From assembly GCF_003385895.1 (NCBI RefSeq), contig NZ_QRDQ01000011.1, positions 1-64,000 of the forward strand: a stretch of 64,000 nt of DNA. The letters run 5' to 3'. Positions 20,233-28,071 of the stretch are shown here, in pieces (the stretch's first letter is position 1; the number at the start of each line of letters is the position of its first letter). The DNA comes from Flavobacterium cutihirudinis. Its GTDB lineage: Bacteria; Bacteroidota; Bacteroidia; Flavobacteriales; Flavobacteriaceae. The notes under the pieces were generated by a model, which had not been told where the DNA came from, did not search any database, and worked only from the letters and a program-made list of their open reading frames with translations. The translations under genes were made by a program, and so were the position numbers.

Positions 20233-20608
20233 ACAACTGCTATTACTTTGGGCGATTATATGCTCAGGCATTATTTCCTATTTTTGTCTTACAGATTCAG
20301 GGAATATTCCTCAGGTAAATTTTCCAAGTATAGATAAGATTGTACACTTTTGTTTTCATTTTGGATTTACAATTTCATGGATTCTGTTTTTCAAAAAAGA
20401 ACTTAAAGGAAAAACGGCAGATGATTTTAAAGCATATTTAATTTCATTTATATTTTCTGTTTTTTTTGGAATAACAATAGAAATTCTGCAAGGCATATTT
20501 ACTAAGACACGAGCTTCGGATGTGTCAGATGTTTTAGCAAATGCACTTGGAGCGACCGTTGCAATTTTTGCAGCGATAGCCATGAGGAAACAAATCGATA
20601 AAATATAA
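20225..20608 (+). CDS. VanZ-like membrane protein with GTG start
   Basis: 127 residues with four predicted membrane segments (about 4-22, 37-52, 73-91 and 100-118). It contains the VanZ-family pattern IDKIVHFCFHFGFTISW and the conserved EILQGIFTKTRASDVSDVLAN, including the acidic and Arg residues typical of the family. VanZ relatives are integral membrane proteins; VanZ itself gives low-level teicoplanin resistance, but the role of these chromosomal homologues is unknown. The start is GTG at 20225, inside the last codons of gcvH; no in-frame ATG occurs near it, so GTG is the only start that keeps the first membrane helix. Confidence 0.82.
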   Translation: MPKQLLLLWAIICSGIISYFCLTDSGNIPQVNFPSIDKIVHFCFHFGFTISWILFFKKELKGKTADDFKAYLISFIFSVFFGITIEILQGIFTKTRASDVSDVLANALGATVAIFAAIAMRKQIDKI

Positions 20609-20618
20609 GAATATAATT

Positions 20619-20639
20619 ACCCACTTCGGTGGGTTTTTT
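20619..20639 (+). terminator. UUCG-loop intrinsic terminator after the VanZ-like gene
   Basis: ACCCAC, loop TTCG, GTGGGT, then five T. It separates gcvH-vanZ from deoC. Confidence 0.9.
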
Positions 20640-20690
20640 ATTGCTCAGAAATCAAGTTTTAAAAGAATGTTTTTTTCTGAATTTAAAATG

Positions 20691-20698
20691 TATTTTTG
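20691..20698 (+). promoter_or_regulatory. TAnnTTTG -7 element for deoC-remB
   Basis: TATTTTTG lies 27 bases before the chosen deoC ATG and just downstream of the previous terminator. It supports the shorter deoC start. Confidence 0.55.
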
Positions 20699-20724
20699 TC
20701 CTGATTTTAAACATTTTTAAAATT

Positions 20725-21468
20725 ATGAATGTAAAGCAATATCTCGATTCTACTTATCTAAAGACGGCTTCGCAAGCGGGAATTTCCGAAGCGGATAATC
20801 GTAATATTGTTATTGCAGCAATTGACGAAGCTATTGCAGAAGGTTTTAAGCTTGTTATGATTAGACCTGAATATGTTGCAATGGCTAAGGAGATGATTTT
20901 GCAGGCTCAGTCGCAACTGCTTGTTGGAACTGTGATCGATTTTCCGGAAGGGAAATCAGACTTGGAAGAGAAAATTAAAGAGGCCAACGAGGCAATAAAA
21001 AATGGGGCAGACGATCTGGATTTTGTTTGTAATTATAATGCTTTTAAAAATGGAGATCTCGCACTCTTAAAAAAAGAAATTTTAATTTGTACAGAAATAG
21101 GATTAGCGCATAATAAAACAGTAAAATGGATTATTGAAGTGGCTGCCTTGAGCGATAAAGAAATTATTCAGCTGTCGGCATTGATAAAAAATGTCGTTAT
21201 ATCAAATTTTAAAGAAGAGGATTATGCGAACGTTTTTGTAAAATCATCAACAGGTTTTTTTAAGACTGAAAATGATTTGCCAAATGGCGCCACAATTCCG
21301 TCAATAATTATAATGTTAGAAAATGCATCTCCTTTGCCTGTTAAGGCTGCGGGCGGAGTTCGTTCGTATGAGGATGCAATAGAAATGATTCGTTTAGGGG
21401 TGAAACGAATTGGAACTTCGGCTGCAAAAGCGATTGCAAATGGAGAAAATACCGCAAATCAATATTAA
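20725..21468 (+). CDS. deoC: Deoxyribose-phosphate aldolase
   Basis: 247 residues. It cleaves 2-deoxyribose-5-phosphate to glyceraldehyde-3-phosphate and acetaldehyde in deoxynucleoside breakdown. The Schiff-base lysine is in VKSSTGF, a second conserved lysine is in KTVKWIIEV, and GADDLDFVCN supplies the catalytic aspartate. The phosphate loop is AAGGVRSYEDA. The frame is open further upstream, but that stretch begins inside the preceding terminator and gives a non-conserved hydrophobic extension, so ATG 20725 (MNVKQYLDSTYLKT) is preferred. The next gene starts on the base after its stop codon, so the two are one operon despite unrelated roles. Confidence 0.94.
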   Translation: MNVKQYLDSTYLKTASQAGISEADNRNIVIAAIDEAIAEGFKLVMIRPEYVAMAKEMILQAQSQLLVGTVIDFPEGKSDLEEKIKEANEAIKNGADDLDFVCNYNAFKNGDLALLKKEILICTEIGLAHNKTVKWIIEVAALSDKEIIQLSALIKNVVISNFKEEDYANVFVKSSTGFFKTENDLPNGATIPSIIIMLENASPLPVKAAGGVRSYEDAIEMIRLGVKRIGTSAAKAIANGENTANQY

Positions 21469-23607
21469 ATGAAAAGCAGAACTTACGTAATAAATAAAAG
21501 GGTTTTATCTTTTGTTTTTATTTTAATCTCATTAACTGTCTTCGCGCAGGAAAACAATACATCTTCTGTTAAGTCTGGATTTACCAGCGAGAAATTTCCG
21601 GTTTTTCCAAATTGTGAAAACCTGGATGGTAAAAAATTAGAAAATTGTTTTTATAAAGAGGTTCAGGATTTTGTTTTTCAAAATTTTCAAATTCCTACAA
21701 ACCAAACTAACTACAAAGGTCAGGTGAAAGTGCTTTTTGAAGTAGATGCTGAAGGTGTTTTCAAAGTGATATATGTAAATGCTGCAAACGATGAATTGTC
21801 TACTGAAGCAAAACGTGTTTTTGGTAAATTTCCTAAAATAGTTCCATCAACTTATAACGGTAAACCAACATATTCAAAATACACAATTTCTATTGATATT
21901 CCTTTAAAAAGTTCGGAGCAGCTTGCAGCAGAAGCTTTAGCGGCAGCTGAAATTTTGAAAGAAGTTGAAAAACCAATGACAGAACTGGATAGTATTGTTT
22001 ATAAAAAATACCATAATCCTGAGTTCGAAAGTCATTTAAATATTCCTTTTTCACATAGTTATTACGCTCAGTTTGATGGCGCAATGAATCAGGTCGGAAG
22101 TAATAATCACACAGCTTCAAAACCTTTTACTTATGCTGAGGTTTCAAAATATTATAATCTAAAAGCGGTTAATGAATCGCTTCAGAAAAATGTTTCAACC
22201 TGGTTGGGTAGAAAGTTGTGGAATGAAAATTTGGTTCAAATACAAGGCGAAGATTATTGGCTTGCTTTAAATCCGATATTGGATTTGCAGCTAGGTAAAG
22301 CCTCAGATCTTGATGGAACTTATACTTTCGTGAATACGCGTGCTTTGAATTTTAGAGGTGGTTTAGGAAAACAAATTAATTTTACTACTACAGTTTTTGA
22401 AAGTCAGGGTAGATTTGCTGGTTATTATAATGATTTCGCCGAAACGTTGAAGCCTTCGGGAGGGAATCCGGCAATTATTCCTGGAATTGGAATTGCGAAA
22501 GGATTTAAATCAGATGCGTACGATTTTCCGATGGCAGAAGCAAACATAACTTTTACGCCAAGCAAATTTTTTGATTTTCAGTTGGGCTATGGAAGGAATT
22601 TTATAGGAGATGGATATCGTTCCTTACTTGAAAGTGATGGAGCCAGCCCATATCCTTATTTTAAAATCAATACGACTTTTTGGAAAATTAAATATACAAA
22701 TACCTATATGTGGCTGAAAGATGTGCGTCCTGAAGTTACTGCAGAGCGTACATATGCGACAAAATTCATGGCTAATCATTATTTGAGTTGGAATGTTTCG
22801 AATAGATTAAATTTAGGTTTCTTTGAATCGGTTGTCTGGACAGACTCAAACAATAGAGGATTTGATGCGAATTTTGTGAACCCTATTATATTTTATCGTG
22901 CCGTAGAATTTGGATCTTCTTCAAAAAGTGGAAATGCTTTGCTCGGTTTTACAGGAAAATATAAATGGAATAATAGTGTGAATTTATACACTCAATTTTT
23001 AATTGATGAATTTTCAATTTCGGATGTACAAGCTGGAGAAAAAAGCTGGAAGAATAAATTTGGTTTTCAAATGGGAGCGAAATATTTCAATGCTTTTGAT
23101 GTGAAAAACCTTTTGCTGCAATTAGAATACAATCAAGTTCGTCCATATGTTTATGCACATAGTGAGGTAATTACAAATTATGGACATAATAATCAGAGTG
23201 TAGGGCATCAATGGGGAGGAAATTTTAAAGAGATAATTTTAATTGCCCGTTATCATAAAGGCCGTCTTTTTGCAGATGCTAAACTGACAACAGGAACAAG
23301 AGGGCTTGATTTTAATACAACTGAAGATGGTTTTAATTATGGAGGTGATATATATAAGGATTATGACTTAAAACGTCCTTATGATAAAAATGTCAGGATT
23401 GGACAAGGAAATAAAACCAGTGTTTTTATAACAGATATTCAGGGGGGCTATTTGATCAATCCAATCACAAATTTGAAGTTGTTTGGAAGTTTTATTTACA
23501 GAAATTTCGACCCGAATCAAAATACCGAGGCTACTTTTAAGCAAAGTACTTCTTGGTTTTCGATTGGATTGCGTTCGGATATTTTTAATTGGTATTTCGA
23601 TTACTAG
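21469..23607 (+). CDS. remB: RemB-like gliding motility outer-membrane protein (TonB_C-like domain plus Wzi-like barrel)
   Basis: 712 residues: signal peptide (about 1-26, ending VFAQ), a TonB C-terminal-like domain (about 60-145, with YKGQVKVLFEVDAEG and PTYSKYTISIDIPL), a linker, then about 500 residues of beta-barrel-like sequence. The barrel resembles capsule-assembly Wzi proteins (GYGRNFIGDGYRSLL; QVRPYVYAHSEVITNYGHNN). In F. johnsoniae I recall remB (Fjoh_1657) four genes after sprA, the same relative position as here. Mutants there lose phage sensitivity and partly motility. The molecular role is unknown. It is fused end to end with deoC transcriptionally. Alternative reading: a Wzi-like capsule-attachment protein not specific to gliding. 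Confidence 0.72.
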   Translation: MKSRTYVINKRVLSFVFILISLTVFAQENNTSSVKSGFTSEKFPVFPNCENLDGKKLENCFYKEVQDFVFQNFQIPTNQTNYKGQVKVLFEVDAEGVFKVIYVNAANDELSTEAKRVFGKFPKIVPSTYNGKPTYSKYTISIDIPLKSSEQLAAEALAAAEILKEVEKPMTELDSIVYKKYHNPEFESHLNIPFSHSYYAQFDGAMNQVGSNNHTASKPFTYAEVSKYYNLKAVNESLQKNVSTWLGRKLWNENLVQIQGEDYWLALNPILDLQLGKASDLDGTYTFVNTRALNFRGGLGKQINFTTTVFESQGRFAGYYNDFAETLKPSGGNPAIIPGIGIAKGFKSDAYDFPMAEANITFTPSKFFDFQLGYGRNFIGDGYRSLLESDGASPYPYFKINTTFWKIKYTNTYMWLKDVRPEVTAERTYATKFMANHYLSWNVSNRLNLGFFESVVWTDSNNRGFDANFVNPIIFYRAVEFGSSSKSGNALLGFTGKYKWNNSVNLYTQFLIDEFSISDVQAGEKSWKNKFGFQMGAKYFNAFDVKNLLLQLEYNQVRPYVYAHSEVITNYGHNNQSVGHQWGGNFKEIILIARYHKGRLFADAKLTTGTRGLDFNTTEDGFNYGGDIYKDYDLKRPYDKNVRIGQGNKTSVFITDIQGGYLINPITNLKLFGSFIYRNFDPNQNTEATFKQSTSWFSIGLRSDIFNWYFDY

Positions 23608-23722
23608 GATTTTTAATAAGATTTTTCGAAATATTGTGTTAAAGATTTGCAAGTCCTTATTTTGTAAAGGTTTTATTGAAAAAAATCTATTTTTATAGTC
23701 CTAAATTCTACAATCTAATTTG

Positions 23723-23730
23723 TACATTTG
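23723..23730 (+). promoter_or_regulatory. TAnnTTTG -7 element for the oxidase cluster
   Basis: TACATTTG lies 34 bases before the TTG start proposed for the heme synthase. It falls inside the longer alternative frame, which argues against a start at 23720. Confidence 0.55.
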
Positions 23731-23764
23731 CAGCACTCAAAAAAAATACACAAACAATAACGGT

Positions 23765-24667
23765 TTGAACGCTACAAAAAATACAATTTCACCCAAATCA
23801 ATATTTCTCGATTTTAAAGAGATCACTAAGGCAGGTTTAGCAATTAGTGTGTTGTTTTCTTCAATTGCGGGTTACTTATTAGGTGTAAATGATGAACATC
23901 CTTTCAAATGGAGTGTTTTGTTGGTTTTGTCTATTGGAGGTTATTGCATGGTTGGGGCTTCAAATGCATTTAATCAGGTAATAGAAAAAGATATTGATTC
24001 TTTAATGGATCGAACTAAGAATCGCCCCGTTCCATCGGGACGTATGTCTCCAAAAACAGCTTTAATAGTTGCAAGTTTACTGACTATTCTGGGAATTAGT
24101 TTGCTTTATACAATTAATCCCAAGTCGGCAATGTTTGCTGCGATTTCAATTTTTTTATATACAAGTATTTATACACCACTTAAAACAGTAACTTCTTTAT
24201 CTGTTTTTGTAGGTGCTTTTCCTGGTGCAATCCCATTTATGTTGGGTTGGGTTGCCGCTACGGGAGAGTTCGGTATAGAAGCAGGAACATTGTTTCTGAT
24301 TCAGTTTTTCTGGCAATTTCCTCATTTCTGGGCAATCGGCTGGTTTTTGTATGAGGATTATGAAAAGGCTGGAATCTTTATGCTTCCAACAGGAAAAAAA
24401 GATAAAGGAACAGCTTTGCAGATTATTTTATATACGGTCTGGCTTATTGTTGCGTCATTATTGCCGGCTTTAGGATATACAGGCCAACTGTTTATCTCGC
24501 CTATTGCTGCCGTTTTGGTGTTTTTATTGGGACTGTGGATGTTGTTTTATGCGGTGAAACTGTATCAGCTTCGAACTGCTAAATCAGCTAGAACCTTAAT
24601 GTTGGTAAGTGTTTCGTATATATCACTGCTGCAAATTGTATTTATAGTAGATAAATTTTTAAGATAG
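23765..24667 (+). CDS. cyoE: Protoheme IX farnesyltransferase (heme O synthase), TTG start
   Basis: 300 residues, UbiA prenyltransferase superfamily with about nine membrane helices. It farnesylates heme B to heme O for heme-copper oxidases. The two acidic motifs are NAFNQVIEKDIDSLMDRT and the second loop near FLYEDYEKAGIFMLP; IYTPLKTVTS is also family-typical. The frame stays open up to 23720, but a promoter element occupies that stretch, so I place the start at TTG 23765 (read as MNATKNTISPKSIFLDFKE). It heads a cluster for oxidase subunits and copper delivery. The next gene starts 2 bases after its stop. Confidence 0.92.
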   Translation: MNATKNTISPKSIFLDFKEITKAGLAISVLFSSIAGYLLGVNDEHPFKWSVLLVLSIGGYCMVGASNAFNQVIEKDIDSLMDRTKNRPVPSGRMSPKTALIVASLLTILGISLLYTINPKSAMFAAISIFLYTSIYTPLKTVTSLSVFVGAFPGAIPFMLGWVAATGEFGIEAGTLFLIQFFWQFPHFWAIGWFLYEDYEKAGIFMLPTGKKDKGTALQIILYTVWLIVASLLPALGYTGQLFISPIAAVLVFLLGLWMLFYAVKLYQLRTAKSARTLMLVSVSYISLLQIVFIVDKFLR

Positions 24668-24669
24668 TT

Positions 24670-25254
24670 ATGGAAATGACAATAACAAGTGATGAACAAG
24701 TAAGAAAATCAAAATCGGCTAAGTTGATTTTGTTATTCGCAATGGTGAGTATGACCATGATGTTTGCCGGATTAACAAGCGCGTTTGTAGTTAGTAAATC
24801 AAGAGCCGACTGGTTGAGTAATTTTCAAATACCAATTGCATTTTTTTACAGTACTGCAGTTATTATAGGATGCAGTGTTGCGTTTTATTTGGCAAAAAAA
24901 GCAATTGAAAAAGGAAATAGAAGCGCAACGACATCTTTTCTTTTGGTTACATTAGGGCTTGGAATCCTGTTTGTAATTTTGCAGTTTGTAGGTTTTGGTC
25001 AGATTATAGATAGCGGTTATTATATGACCGGACAAGGTAGTTCAATTACTACAACTTTTCTTTATGTAATCGCACTTATGCACTTATTGCACGTGGCTGG
25101 CGGGCTAATTTCACTTTTAATTGTAATTTATAATCATTTTAAACAAAAATACAATCCGACTCAAACTCTTGGTATAGAACTAGGTGCGATGTATTGGCAC
25201 TTTTTGGATTTATTATGGGTATTATTATTTTTATTTTTATATTTCTTTAAATAA
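24670..25254 (+). CDS. Heme-copper oxidase subunit III-type protein (short form)
   Basis: 194 residues with five membrane helices and the subunit III signature near the end: HLLHVAGGLISL, then WHFLDLLWVLLFLFLYFF. It is shorter than its downstream neighbour and has a cytosolic N-terminus with KSKSAK. Subunit III stabilises the catalytic core of proton-pumping oxidases in the cytoplasmic membrane. It follows cyoE by 2 bases. Subunits I and II are not in the window. Whether it and the next gene serve one oxidase or two cannot be told from sequence. Confidence 0.88.
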   Translation: MEMTITSDEQVRKSKSAKLILLFAMVSMTMMFAGLTSAFVVSKSRADWLSNFQIPIAFFYSTAVIIGCSVAFYLAKKAIEKGNRSATTSFLLVTLGLGILFVILQFVGFGQIIDSGYYMTGQGSSITTTFLYVIALMHLLHVAGGLISLLIVIYNHFKQKYNPTQTLGIELGAMYWHFLDLLWVLLFLFLYFFK

Positions 25255-25264
25255 GAAAAAAACG

Positions 25265-25272
25265 TAAATTTG
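25265..25272 (+). promoter_or_regulatory. TAnnTTTG -7 element before the long subunit III gene
   Basis: TAAATTTG lies 24 bases before the ATG at 25297. This may give the last two oxidase genes extra transcription independent of cyoE. Confidence 0.45.
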
Positions 25273-25296
25273 GGAACTTTTTAACGAATATCTTTT

Positions 25297-26283
25297 ATGG
25301 GAGCGACAGTTACTACTGCAAACAACGACGAAAAAACTTGGGGAGGCGGCGATGATATCCAGCCATTAGGAGCAAGTTATGGTAAAATGATGATGTGGTT
25401 TTTTATCGTATCAGATGCCTTGACATTCTCTGGATTTCTAGGAGCCTATGGTTTTTCTAGATTTAAATTTATTGAAACATGGCCATTGGCTGACGAAGTG
25501 TTTACTCACTTCCCTTTTATGCATGGTGTTGCGGCTCCAATGTATTATGTAGCCTTAATGACTTTTATTTTGATTTTCTCATCTGTAACTATGGTTTTGG
25601 CTGTTGATGCGGGTCATCAATTAAAAAAGACTAAAGTTGCAATTTATATGTTTTTAACTATTATTGGAGGTTTGATTTTCGTTGGTTCTCAGGCTTGGGA
25701 ATGGAAAAACTTCATTAAAGGAGAATATGGTGCAATTGAAACTAAAGGTGGAAGCTTATTGCAGTTTGTTGATAAAGATGGTAAAAGAGTTGCTCTTGCT
25801 GAGTTCGCTGTAAAGTTACCAGGACAAAGAGAAGCTTTAACAAGAAGCCATTCAACTTGGTTTATGCAGGATGCTGAAACGCAGCCAACATATACAGTTG
25901 CTGAAATTCAGGCAGGTTTTGAAGCTCGTCCGGATTTATTGATCAGAACGGAGCATCTTACTAAAGAAAAAAAGAAAACAATTTTGTCAAGAGAAGAGTC
26001 TGCGGCTCGTCTTGCTGATGCAAAATATGTAGTAGAAGGTGCAAACCTTATTAGAAACGAGTACGGTAACAAATTGTTTGCTGATTTCTTTTTCTTCATT
26101 ACAGGATTCCACGGATTCCACGTATTTTCTGGAGTTATCATTAATATCATTATCTTCTTTAATGTATTATTAGGAACTTACGAAAAAAGAAGAAGCTACG
26201 AAATGGTAGAGAAAGTTGGTTTATACTGGCACTTTGTAGATTTAGTTTGGGTATTTGTATTTACAGTTTTCTACTTAGTTTAA
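25297..26283 (+). CDS. Cytochrome c oxidase subunit III (long form with internal insertion)
   Basis: 328 residues against about 200 for the compact form next door. Conserved helices include MMMWFFIVSDALTFSGFLGA near the N-terminus and, at the C-terminus, FHGFHVFSGVI and WHFVDLVWVFVF. Residues about 146-255 form a charged, soluble-looking insertion between helices (FVDKDGKRVALAEF to LADAKYVVEGANLI). Long subunit III versions of this kind occur in Bacteroidota (family knowledge, no function assigned). It is the second subunit III-type gene in tandem and is followed 18 bases later by the subunit IV-type gene. Confidence 0.9.
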   Translation: MGATVTTANNDEKTWGGGDDIQPLGASYGKMMMWFFIVSDALTFSGFLGAYGFSRFKFIETWPLADEVFTHFPFMHGVAAPMYYVALMTFILIFSSVTMVLAVDAGHQLKKTKVAIYMFLTIIGGLIFVGSQAWEWKNFIKGEYGAIETKGGSLLQFVDKDGKRVALAEFAVKLPGQREALTRSHSTWFMQDAETQPTYTVAEIQAGFEARPDLLIRTEHLTKEKKKTILSREESAARLADAKYVVEGANLIRNEYGNKLFADFFFFITGFHGFHVFSGVIINIIIFFNVLLGTYEKRRSYEMVEKVGLYWHFVDLVWVFVFTVFYLV

Positions 26284-26301
26284 TTTTAGATTTTAATTAT
26301 T

Positions 26302-26652
26302 ATGTCACACGAGCACGTATCAAATACAAAAAGAATCTGGTTTGTTTTTGCATTATTGTCTGTAGTAACTACAGTAGAGGTTATTCTTGGTATCTACAAA
26401 CCGGGAGTATTAGAATTTAATCATTTTGTAGGTTTGAACTTGTTGAACTGGATTTTCTATATCCTTACAATTTTCAAAGCTTATTATATAGTATGGGCAT
26501 TCATGCACATGGAAGGTGAAAAAAGCAGTCTAAGATGGTCTGTTGTATCACCAGTTATTTTCCTGGTATTATATTTATTGTTCATCCTGTTAACAGAAGG
26601 ACATTATATTTATGGGGTTTTTAAAGATTCTACTATTAAATGGAATTTTTAA
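26302..26652 (+). CDS. Cytochrome c oxidase subunit IV-type membrane protein
   Basis: 116 residues with three membrane helices (about 11-30, 43-65 and 77-97). It shows the prokaryotic COX4 pattern: KRIWFVFALLSVVTTVEVIL at the N-terminus, then KAYYIVWAFMHMEGEK. It is a small accessory subunit of the oxidase in the cytoplasmic membrane. It closes the oxidase transcription unit; a strong terminator begins 20 bases after the stop. Confidence 0.87.
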   Translation: MSHEHVSNTKRIWFVFALLSVVTTVEVILGIYKPGVLEFNHFVGLNLLNWIFYILTIFKAYYIVWAFMHMEGEKSSLRWSVVSPVIFLVLYLLFILLTEGHYIYGVFKDSTIKWNF

Positions 26653-26672
26653 CATGATATTAATTCGAAAAG

Positions 26673-26699
26673 AAGCTCCGATTAACGGAGCTTTTTTTA
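26673..26699 (+). terminator. Intrinsic terminator of the oxidase genes
   Basis: AAGCTCCG, loop ATTAA, CGGAGCTT, then a T run. The T run merges directly into the next promoter element. Confidence 0.88.
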
Positions 26700-26705
26700 T
26701 TTTTG
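26698..26705 (+). promoter_or_regulatory. TAnnTTTG -7 element for the SCO cluster
   Basis: TATTTTTG overlaps the end of the terminator T run and lies 24 bases before the ATG at 26730. Confidence 0.5.
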
Positions 26706-26729
26706 TACCTCAAAACTTCCGTTAATACA

Positions 26730-27371
26730 ATGAAAAAAAATATAGTTCTTTTTGTGCTTTTTGTTTTGCCAATTGTTGCTTATTTATTTTTTGCTTCTGG
26801 TGTAAATAGTTTTACAAAACTTCCTACGATAACTCCTAAAATTGCTGACTTTGGCAATTGGAAATCTTTAGACGGTAAGAAAGTCTCTTTAGATAAGAAG
26901 ATTACGGTTCTGGGTTTTTCTGGTTCTGATATTTTGGAACATAGAGGTAACTTTTTTAATTTAAATGAGAAAATTTACAAGCGCTACAACGGATTTGAAG
27001 ATCTGCAGTTTGTGGTTGTTTGTCCTTTAGGAACTGAACCTGAAGCGCAGAAACTTGTTGACGCACTTAAGCCTTTTACAGATGTTGCGGGATGGAATTT
27101 TGTTTTTGCTTCACCAGATGAAATTCAGCAATTTTATAATCAACTTCATTTAAAAGGGAAATTGGATTCAAAACTTGGGACATCAAATGTTTATATTGTT
27201 GACAAAGAAAGAAATCTTAGAGGTAGAAAAGATAAAGAAGAGTATAAGGAAGGTTACGATACTTTTCATCCATCTGAATTAAGTAATGAAATGCTTGATG
27301 ATTTTAAGATTATTTTGTACGAATACAGAGCTGCTTTGAAAAAGAATCATAATGCCACTAAACAACTTTAA
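26730..27371 (+). CDS. Membrane-anchored thioredoxin-fold protein without CxxC
   Basis: 213 residues with an N-terminal membrane anchor (about 4-22) and a soluble part resembling an SCO/thioredoxin fold: ITVLGFSGSDILEHRGNFFNL, split by a charged turn, then QFVVVCPLGTE, VAGWNFVFASP and VYIVDKERNLRG. It lacks the metal-binding CxxxC of SCO. The frame is open to 26703, but that start lies inside the promoter, so ATG 26730 is chosen. It precedes SCO by 11 bases and is presumably an oxidase-assembly partner. I do not recognise a named family, and the function is inferred only from position and fold. Confidence 0.75.
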   Translation: MKKNIVLFVLFVLPIVAYLFFASGVNSFTKLPTITPKIADFGNWKSLDGKKVSLDKKITVLGFSGSDILEHRGNFFNLNEKIYKRYNGFEDLQFVVVCPLGTEPEAQKLVDALKPFTDVAGWNFVFASPDEIQQFYNQLHLKGKLDSKLGTSNVYIVDKERNLRGRKDKEEYKEGYDTFHPSELSNEMLDDFKIILYEYRAALKKNHNATKQL

Positions 27372-27382
27372 AATTACTTATA

Positions 27383-28069
27383 ATGTTCAAAAATAAATCT
27401 TACATCGGTATTTCGTTTATTGTTTTGATTTTCGGAATATATGCAGTGCCAAAAATTGTAAACAGAATAAAAAATGATGAAGTTGTAAAAGGAAATCGCT
27501 TAGACAATGTAGGTCTGAAATCTTCAAAAGATACGAAATTATTGACTATTGGCCCAGCTCCTAAATTTGAATTGACCAATCAGGATAATAAGAAAGTGTC
27601 AAATGAGAGCTATAAAGGAAAAGTTTATGTGTTAGAATTTTTCTTTACTACCTGTCCTTCAATTTGCCCAAAAATGAATTTGAGCATGTTGGAAATTGAG
27701 AAAACTTTTTTTGGAAATCCTAATTTCGGAATTGTTTCTATTACAATAGATCCTGCACACGATACTGCTCAGGTTTTAAAGGATCATGCGAAATTGTTAG
27801 GTGTAAAATCTTCAAACTGGAATTTCTTAACTGGGGACAAAGCAACTATTATGGATTTGTCTAACAAAGGCTTTAATCTGTATGCAGGTGAAAATGAAAA
27901 AGTGAGCGGTGGTTTTGAACATTCCGGGCTTTTTGCTTTAGTAGATAAAGATGGCAATATTCGTTGCAGAAAAGATGATTATGGAAATCCGATTCTTTAC
28001 TATGATGGTTTGGATAAAAAAGGAGTTAGAGATATTCAGCAAGACATAAAAATATTATTAGAAGAATAA
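27383..28069 (+). CDS. SCO1/SenC-family copper chaperone
   Basis: 228 residues with an N-terminal membrane anchor (about 7-25) and a thioredoxin fold. All copper ligands are present: Cys91 and Cys95 in CPSIC, and His180 in GGFEHSG. SCO proteins deliver copper to, or reduce, the CuA site of cytochrome c oxidase subunit II on the periplasmic side. ITIDPAHDTAQVLKDHA is typical of the family. The gene sits between a CxxC-less thioredoxin-fold gene and DUF420, with gaps of 11 and 2 bases, so it belongs to the same transcript. Confidence 0.93.
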   Translation: MFKNKSYIGISFIVLIFGIYAVPKIVNRIKNDEVVKGNRLDNVGLKSSKDTKLLTIGPAPKFELTNQDNKKVSNESYKGKVYVLEFFFTTCPSICPKMNLSMLEIEKTFFGNPNFGIVSITIDPAHDTAQVLKDHAKLLGVKSSNWNFLTGDKATIMDLSNKGFNLYAGENEKVSGGFEHSGLFALVDKDGNIRCRKDDYGNPILYYDGLDKKGVRDIQQDIKILLEE

Positions 28070-28071
28070 AA

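Noticed and set aside
20629..20724. An upstream GTG extension of deoC by 32 residues
   Set aside because: It begins inside a terminator hairpin, contains the promoter box and gives a hydrophobic non-conserved N-terminus.
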